Shown here piece after piece: positions 9,901-18,900 of a stretch of DNA of 21,813 bases. Numbering within the stretch: position 1 is the first letter of the stretch; the number at the start of each line of letters is the position of its first letter. The notes beneath the pieces were generated by a model that saw only the letters and a program-made list of their open reading frames with translations, was not told the DNA's origin and did not search any database. Made by a program: the position numbers and the translations under genes. The stretch comes from Apostichopus californicus (lineage: Eukaryota; Echinodermata; Holothuroidea; Aspidochirotida; Stichopodidae), in assembly GCA_020650975.1 (NCBI GenBank), contig JAIPMN010029076.1, forward strand, positions 7,154 to 28,966, read 5' to 3'.

Positions 9901-12900
9901 TTGTCCACTGTAACAGAATAATATGGAAACTTTGACGAAGTGATTGATCGGTAATAATCAAAATCACTTACCGAGCTTCAATCAACAATTTGGACAAGCT
10001 ACATTTCTCACTCCATTAAAGAGTCATCAATTACACTCAACAGTTTGTTTGATAGCCGTGTTAAAAAATTAATAAAAAAGGTTGACATGATAGCCACATT
10101 GTGAAAAATAAACCCTGACTCCTCTCAGTATTACCAACGAATATATGAAAAGGAGCATATTTCCCATGAAAGTAAGTAATGTCTTTGTAAATCTGCAATA
10201 TGTTCTTATTAAATCATGAACATTTTATCCATAATCTAAGATATTTGTATACGCCTGCCCTATGTAGTATTAATATTATTCATCCCACATATTCTCAGAG
10301 AAAGGGTCCACAGAGACATTGCATCAGCCTTTTAGATATTCTACCAAATTAGACTGGGTTGTTACAATGTAGCTTGGAGGCGCATTATTGAAAGAACATC
10401 GGCAAAAAATGTTGTCCATGTGTGAAGTGGTTCTGATTCAATTATGAATGGGTATGAATGGTATGAAAGGCTCTCCTAACAGAAACTATACACAAACTTG
10501 GAATTGAAATTTCCATGAATGGTGAATGTATCAAATATCCACTTAAGGGAAGCATAAGCCTGGTGGAAACAACATCTTCTCTGATTGTTTATTAATTTAT
10601 AGTAATGGGAGTTCCTTACAATCTAAAGCATTTATTGGACATCCTAAAATATTCCCTTCCAATGATGCTATAAACATATGTCCTGTGTTAGATATGAACT
10701 GGGAATAAGGTCAGGGAACCTGTTTTCTTTATGAAAATAGCTCACCTGGAAGAATATCATGGAACCTATTTTTATGACTATTCTCAGATGAACTTCCTGC
10801 CATGGATGCAAAGTCCTCTTGGATTTTGTTAGTTTCTTGCAAAATCTAAACAAATTAAAAATGACTAATGTCTTCAAAATGCATTTAGTTATACAAAATA
10901 TAGTAATGGACCATTCAGTGATACAACATATTGTAGTAATACACTATTTTTTAATGCAACACACAGTAATTATACAACATATAGTAATACACCTACATCT
11001 AGTATTAAACCAACCTGGAATTCCTTCGTTGACGTCTTCTTTATTGCTGAGAGGTCACGTCTCTTGAGTTGATCACATGATATCTGAGACTCTGGAGACA
11101 GCATGGCTTCCAACAAAGCATCAAAGACGAAGATATACTGGAGCTACAATGAAAGAAAAGCACATCAGCATCATCCCTTGCAAAGGAATCCAGCATAACT
11201 TGTTTGCATTTAATTATATAGCAATGTTACCATCATCTTTAGATAATATATGTGATCTTTATTTGATATATGTGACACAATTGGTTTACCGTTATTTGGA
11301 GGGTACTCATCCACCATATCTGTCGTCTTTTTTGTGTACTATCCAACCACCACGCATTTTTCGTTCCTCTTCCGAAAAACTGCTCAAAATTCCCCGGGCT
11401 TGCCTTAACTCTGCCTGTGAACGTGCTTTTAAATTTGCTGCACCGGTTTTTTTCACTTTCAAATAGCCTTTGTAAAATTCCTTCGTTTTCTCATTTTAAA
11501 AGCAATTTGAAGACATATCTCTTTCGTCAAGCTTTTCCCGATTCATTGATTTCTTTCGTGTGTGTCCTTTTGCCCTTGTGCGCTCTGATTTATTCGGAAG
11601 ATTTTGCGCCTTATAAGTACCATTTATAATTATTATTATTATTATTTAATTAATTAATTAAAGGTAATAAATGTACCAGTGACACCAACACCATTACTCT
11701 ATTTATCAAATATACTTACTTTTGTCAGTACCATGTTCACCCTGTCTTTTCTCATTCCTTCTATGACATCAAACACACTGACTTCCTTCTTGGTTTTAAT
11801 GACATCCATCAGATCATAGAGACCAATGAATACACCAGTAGCACCAACACCATTACTTCAAAAAGGAAAAGAGAAATAATAAAAAAGGATAACTTTAGTG
11901 TTTAAACAATTATCATATCCTTTTGTCCTCAAGCATTTAACATGAAAAACTCATCACCTTTATAATGAGACCATCTTGAAGTCAAAGCTTGAGTCAAAGC
12001 AGATCTCTGTTACAAGTAAAGATTGTTTGATAGAAACCATGTCAGACCAAGGAGAGACAACTGACAACTGTATATAAATGTGGTGGTTTTACCTACAATG
12101 GACCAGTAAATGTTTGCCTCCATTCTGATGATTCTTGATCTGTTTGATGACAGAGATAAGGTCAACAGGCTCAGCAGGAACACCTCCATACTTCCAGCAC
12201 GAAATCTCATACTGTCTTACAGTATGAACTCTCTCATTACCCTGAAATAACAATTGATCACACAGGAGTGATACATATTGTATTTTTCTTTCAACTGATC
12301 CAATGTAAATCCAGTCTTGGCTTCCTTCATTATTGTTTCATCTTTTGCTGTTCAGACAATGATGTAATGACTAATGGTATTATGTGACAAACAAGTTTTT
12401 GAAGTAAAGGTTTCCAGTGTTAGAGTTAGATGAAGGTATACACTCAATAACAAAGATGATTATTCAAACTGCCGTTTAGTCTGGTTTTGCTTCTACAGAT
12501 AATACTACATTTGACTTAAGATGACACTCAAAAAACCTTGTACTCTCTTTTCTGATTGACTGTATTAAAGTATCATTGTATAGTTAACTATATTGAAATA
12601 TGAACAGAAGTCCTGTAAGTTTGATAATGATACTACTTTAAAAACACAACAAAGATATAAGTTAAAGTCTCTGACAAGTGCAAATACAACATAAGTAACG
12701 CAATTCAGAAGAAAAAAACAATAAGGAGAAAGTACTTCATTGATGAATTAACTTTAAACAAATCAGTTTCAATGGTTTCTGACATGATTATATTGGCAGA
12801 TCCTCATAGTCATTTCAGTGCAGCCATGAACATTAAATCATGTACCTTGAGAACATTCATTTTCCTGACTGTATGTGTCCTGAATGCTGTTGACTCCATC

Positions 12901-15900
12901 AGCAGGACAGTGATGTCACAATATTCTTCACTTGTTTTTACTCTGTCTGGCCAGTATTGTGTCTCCTTAGAAGGCTGATGTAACGAAATGATGAAACAAA
13001 AATCAATATACAAACAATTTGTGATATCTAATTTATTGTGATACTGCACCTAAGCTATATGGATAAATATTTGTACTTTTCTTTCTCTATAAACTGCTTC
13101 TTTGGTGTTAATGCAATAAATAATTATTGGTCAACACATTATATACCATGTAATACTATCCAGTTAACATTTTCTCTGCAATGTTCTTTAATTATCAAGC
13201 TGACAGTTTATTCAAATTAGATACTCAGATAATTAGATCTTTGATATTTATTATCCCTGCATGTTACCTCTTGGCCTCATTATTCATCATATTCTTTTTC
13301 ATATAATATATAAGTTTACCTGCTCGGTTCCAACTTTATCTACCAGCATCACTATTGTCTCTACATCTTCCTTCCAAACCATCCTCCAGAAATCATTCTT
13401 CGTACCTTCCCTCGGTCCTTCAGAACAGTAAGAAATATCACAGGAACATAAAAATATCAAACCATCCTATTATGGGGACCAACGATTTGAAGTTTGACCT
13501 TCCAGCACCTACCGCAACATTTCCTTATTATGGGACATATTGTTCAGTTGTAATTCTAAAGAGATTATCACAAGTTACCATGAAAAAGGAATCACTTAAT
13601 TGTAGAAATATACAGTCCTACAAGAAAGCAGAAGGAAATTAAAAACTACTGCACATATTCATTCCATAAAGGAAAATTAATATAAAAACTCTCGTGATAT
13701 GCAACTTTTCTGAAAGTGAAGATAATAGCTACAAATAAGTTTGTCTATTTTCTTTTCTTTTAACATTGGATAAATAGAGACCAAAAAAGTGACTTAAACA
13801 AATAGAGATATGTACAGAAATAAGAATATTCATCAAAAAACGACATTTGAAAACACAGAGTATGACAATTCTGAACTTCAATAAATATAGTGAACTCACA
13901 TACCTAGAAAGAGGCAAGGAACATCAAGAACACATGCAAAAAAAATTATTGCTTTAATTAGTAAACCTCCTTATTTTACGGTTTATTTTATAATATTCAG
14001 ACAGGATCTGTTCAATATACTATATTTAAACAACAAATTTTATAGACGATTACTTAACAATTTTCACAAGAATCTGTCTTAAATAGCTTAGAATCGATGT
14101 ATCTAAAATACTAAAATTTGATAAACATGAGCAGAAACATCTTTTGAGACTCTAGAGGGTCACAATATTTGTTTGAGGAAACAATTCAAGCTGGTCTTCC
14201 AAGAAGAACATCAACTTAGACATATTTGCTCCAACACTGCTGATGTTTGTGTTATAAAGACTACAGACTCATAATGAATGTTTTACAAGTGATCTATGGA
14301 AGTGTTATTTAGCCAGTCATTAGCAAACATTGTAAGCTAATAATGGATACAAACCTTGTGCTGCTATGAAAGAGACCTTCCCCTGATGGTTCTATAAATG
14401 AGAAATGTGGCAGTTATATTCAAACTTGCTCTCGTGATATTTCTTGTCTCAGATATCTTGACAGCGTTTTGATCAACTTAGGAAACAATGACTTATAACA
14501 GTCATTTTCATAACAAGTTTGGTTTTCTGGCTCTAATGTCCTGAAAGTCTTTGCAGACTAGTTTTACTAATTGTAAATCAAGCTCCGATTGAGTTCTAAG
14601 CAGTGAAACAGCGAATATTACTGTTGGGGTATCCTCATCAACACACCCCTTTCTAAGGGAGATGCAATACCCTTTGTCCACTAAATGAACATTAGTAATT
14701 GGCAGTATTTGAGCTAACAGCTTGCAAATTTGTGCTATGGACATTTGAAATAACTGAATTGTAAATCTCAAATCAAACAAAAATGGTAACTTACACGTTA
14801 TTTTTGTACATTGAAACCAGTTAGGGTGATTAATGTAGATGATTTGTTAATAAAGAATCACATCTAAGTTTAATTGAAGATGGAATCAAGGGAGAAATAG
14901 TTGAACCAAACAACAAAATGAAGTGTTTCAATCCTTTATTAACTGCAGCTCTCTCCCCGGCAGTCTCCATTAGGATAGAAGAGCATCACTAGGTATGTAA
15001 CTGAGACACTCTGTAGCAAGTTTGATGCCACCTCTTCAAAAGCCTGTCTACAGCAGCTACAAGATAGAGCAGCAGGAAGAATTGACTCGATATATCTGTA
15101 CTAAAGCAGCTGTGTTGTACACTTACCTTGATGTAACTGGCATTGATATAGTCAGACTTAACATCACTACCATCTGTATCCAGCCTAACTCTTGAATGAT
15201 CATCTTGGTTAAAAAAATAAAGTGCAAAGGTAATAACAACATCTGTGGATTACTGCAGTGCATCCCTGTGAAAATTCTAAAACAATTCCAAAAAGATCCA
15301 CACCTTCCATGCATATTTTTCTGTCATTTGCAAAGAGAATTTGTCATTGAAAGGAAACTTCATATATTTTTATTCTAAACTTTTGTAGTTTTGAGATTTC
15401 GTGTTCATAGAATATTGATGTAATTGCTTCAAAAGGCTTTATGAAAAAATTGAATCCATATTTTGAAGTGACAAATCATTCAGGGATGTAACAAGTCAGC
15501 ATAGCTGTAACAGCTTGATGAATAAGCTCAAAAGAAATATCCACTCGACTTAATTACAGCCAAAAGTCTCTAGAAATGACAAACATTTAATATGACCTAG
15601 TAACATGAAATATAAATCGAAATGGAACAAGATTATGAGGTCAAACTTACATGGCAAGAGAGCCTTGAAGAAATTCTTTGATTTATTCTGTAACTTTATG
15701 GCTGCAGTCCGAGGGTGTTGCTGTCCTGTTCGGAGAGCCTGATGCAAGAAAAACAAAAGAAGTTTGATTTATAAAGCAATCAAAGGACAAGGATATGAAA
15801 CTAAAGCAATCAAGAAGACACAATGATCAGAAACCACTTGTAGTGTTCTTCTCTTGCTTCAACCTCAGTTAAGTATGACACTAGTATGTAGTAAAATACA

Positions 15901-18900
15901 CTTTATAAAGTCTTCATGAGACAGAAATGTAACCAGAATGGAAAACAATATTGCTTAGGCTTGATCACTAAAGGATCTCGTCAACAATATGCCACATACT
16001 TCCTGGTCACCAGCTAAGTAAACTAGCTACACTTTACCAGTCTCTTCTGTTAATTTTTAGTCACTAAAATCTAGAAATTGTTTAACATATTCATCTTCAG
16101 GTTATAATCACTTGATGTAATAAAATCGATGTTATTTTATGCAGGCTATACTAAATATTCGTTACTATGTAGTTACATCTGGTCATCAGCTGGGCAAACT
16201 AATTCCTCATTAAAATAGGTCATCTTATCAATGTCAGTTTTAGGTATATGCCATTTGACATGTTCAACTTCAGGTCATACTAGCTACATAACTACTACAT
16301 AAAAGCAAACTATAACAATTTCTCATAGTATATCCCGTTCACATATATACAAGAGAGTGAACAAATATAACCATTATTAATCTCATCCAGGTACAACATG
16401 TAAGGTAAGCCTGAACAATCACAATGTAACTGTTTGAAAATCTTCAAGTTGCAGCAATTTCCCTAGTCATGATTTTTTTCAATCAATTCATATGTTAAGA
16501 AAATGTGTTTTTTTTATCAGAGGTCCCAGAGTCCACTTGCGACCTCAACGGGATTCACCTTTTCATTAAAATAATTTGGAAATTTACTATACAAAAATAA
16601 TGTTACCCTGAACTTCATCTGCACTAGCTCCAACATATTTAGCAATGATATGTCTATACATGCTTCTGTAAATGGCACATAACAGGTCCTACTGACAAAC
16701 TGAACATTTCAGATTTTTGATGAAGGAAGGGTACATAAATGAGAAATTAATAATATCGTAAAAGCTGGAGTATTTCTGGATTGTTCCTCTAGAACTATGT
16801 AATCTTCAGGATCATCAGTTACACCTGGAATTCATTTCAGGTTCATTGCTTAGTAGGATATGTATTCTCAAAACATTTCATGTTTAAAATAAAGCTTCTA
16901 AGTCATATTCCTTATAGTAAAGGCCTTGTAAAAAACTACAAAACTTTTCAGTTCTAATGAAAGGACTTGTACACTACATGTACACTGTACTGGTACTAGC
17001 TACAGATGGGCTTAGTCTGGCAGTTCCTGAAGTAAGTTGTAGTGATACCAGAAGGACTTGTAGCAGGTAAAACATGACTATGTCAAGAATTAATACTCAC
17101 CATAAATTGTTGAACAATTTCACTAATGACCTTTGACCTTTCTCTGCCCATGAAAGTCTTATACTGAGTAATTTTCATGGGTCTTGGTGTTATTGGTTTG
17201 CTAGCTCCGAGGGTGGTAATATAAACTCCTGTGTCTTCCTCAAACATCTCAGGGACTTCATATTCTGTATCATCCTCACTTTGCAGGTCTGGATGAGGTA
17301 CGCTTGGTAATTTACGAGCATCTGTTTCTCCAAGGTTGACATCTTCATACTGGTAGTCGGTCTGTCTCTTAATACCCTGACGTGGCATAGCCTTGGGTGC
17401 TGCATCAGCTGTTTCAAGGATGGTCCTCGCATACTCTGATACTTGTGTGGGAGCTTCTTTCTCAACACGATCTTGATATTTTGGAGCTGGAGTATTTCTG
17501 GATTGTTCCTCTAGAGCTATGTTTTCTCCAGGATCATCAGTTACTCCTGGAATTAATGACAGGTGCATTGTTTGGTGGGAGATCTACTATAGTCTAAAAA
17601 CATTTCATGTTTACAAACAAGCTTGTAAGTTATTACTCATAACTTTATGGTGTGGTGTATAAAAATTATTCCCGTACCAAAAAAAGCAAAATGATCTTTG
17701 TAGTTCATTTAAAATCAGTATATATTAATAGAATATTTCAACTATGACACTTGTTATAGTAAGGTCAGAAATCAATATTGAAAGGATTTAAAATATCAAA
17801 TCATGTAAAAAAAGATGGTTCAATCTACATACACTCAAGAAGTTAAGATGGTAGCTGAACTAACAAGACACGTACTCACCAGCATTAACATAATCAACAT
17901 CTTGTTCATCTACTGGTTTAGACACACTAGCAGGCTTTCGCCGGATTCTGTTCAAATGGTTTTTAAACAAAATTCGTCAAGCAAATGCATTAAATGAGAA
18001 CAATTCATGATTGGGAAGATCTAATTATACAATTTCCTTCGTTAAAAGGCAGGTCCCGTATCCTCCAAGTATCAAAAGAACCCAAAGGTGATTGTACCAT
18101 CACATATCCACTAACATGACGTCAAAATGGAGGAAACATTAACAACCCAAAGGTTCATGAACCGCTTTGAAAGTTTTTTGAAAACTCATTAGGTAAAATA
18201 TGCCCCTCCCACCCGTCAAAATACAATAAAAGAGATGATGCTGATCTTTTAGGTTTGCTTCAGTTTTGTTATTAGAAATACTAGATATACATGCATGTAT
18301 TGAGAGGAAATGCTAGACTGTGCACTGAATTGCAAAACTATCTGAATTTATGCCAATCCTCCCACCACCCTTCGTCACCACCATTGGTTCCTCCCAGCCA
18401 GCTCACAGTCCCACCCCAACAATTGGTCAAAGCCCCAGATAATCCACTTCAGATCAATCAGGGAAATGATCAGTCATTTCATATTCAGCTCTAGTACCAA
18501 ACTTAATATTTAAATATATAATGATGGCCACCTTACCGCTTGATTATCACCACCAACATAATAATGATGAGCAGGAATGGAATCACCATGGCAACTAGAT
18601 AAACAGATGAAGGAGGCTCACTCCCTTGAATGAAAAGTCAAAGAAACACTACTGTTTAAAGAATGACAACATGTATCTTATTACATTGTTTTCTCCCATA
18701 AGTTTTGTTAATGAGCATTGTAGAAGTTTACATTCATTTACAAATTAAGATCTATCGAATCTTTGTAACACATTTCATTACATTCGCAAATTAATACTGA
18801 TCCTTTCTGTATTATCATTGTTACCTGCTCCAGTCACTGAACTTCCTTCACTCAGAGCACTTTCCTGGTCTGTAGTGACAGTCACTGCAATGTTATAGAT

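Noticed and set aside
12846-12974. QYWPD in exon l as a retained catalytic WPD loop
   Set aside because: By position this is the structural YWP segment found in all PTPs well before the WPD loop. The true loop position, shortly before VP and the P-loop, reads W-K-Y.
18291-18494. Plus-strand open frame rich in Pro, Ser and Gln
   Set aside because: Low-complexity C-rich intron sequence; no start context, domain or splice support.
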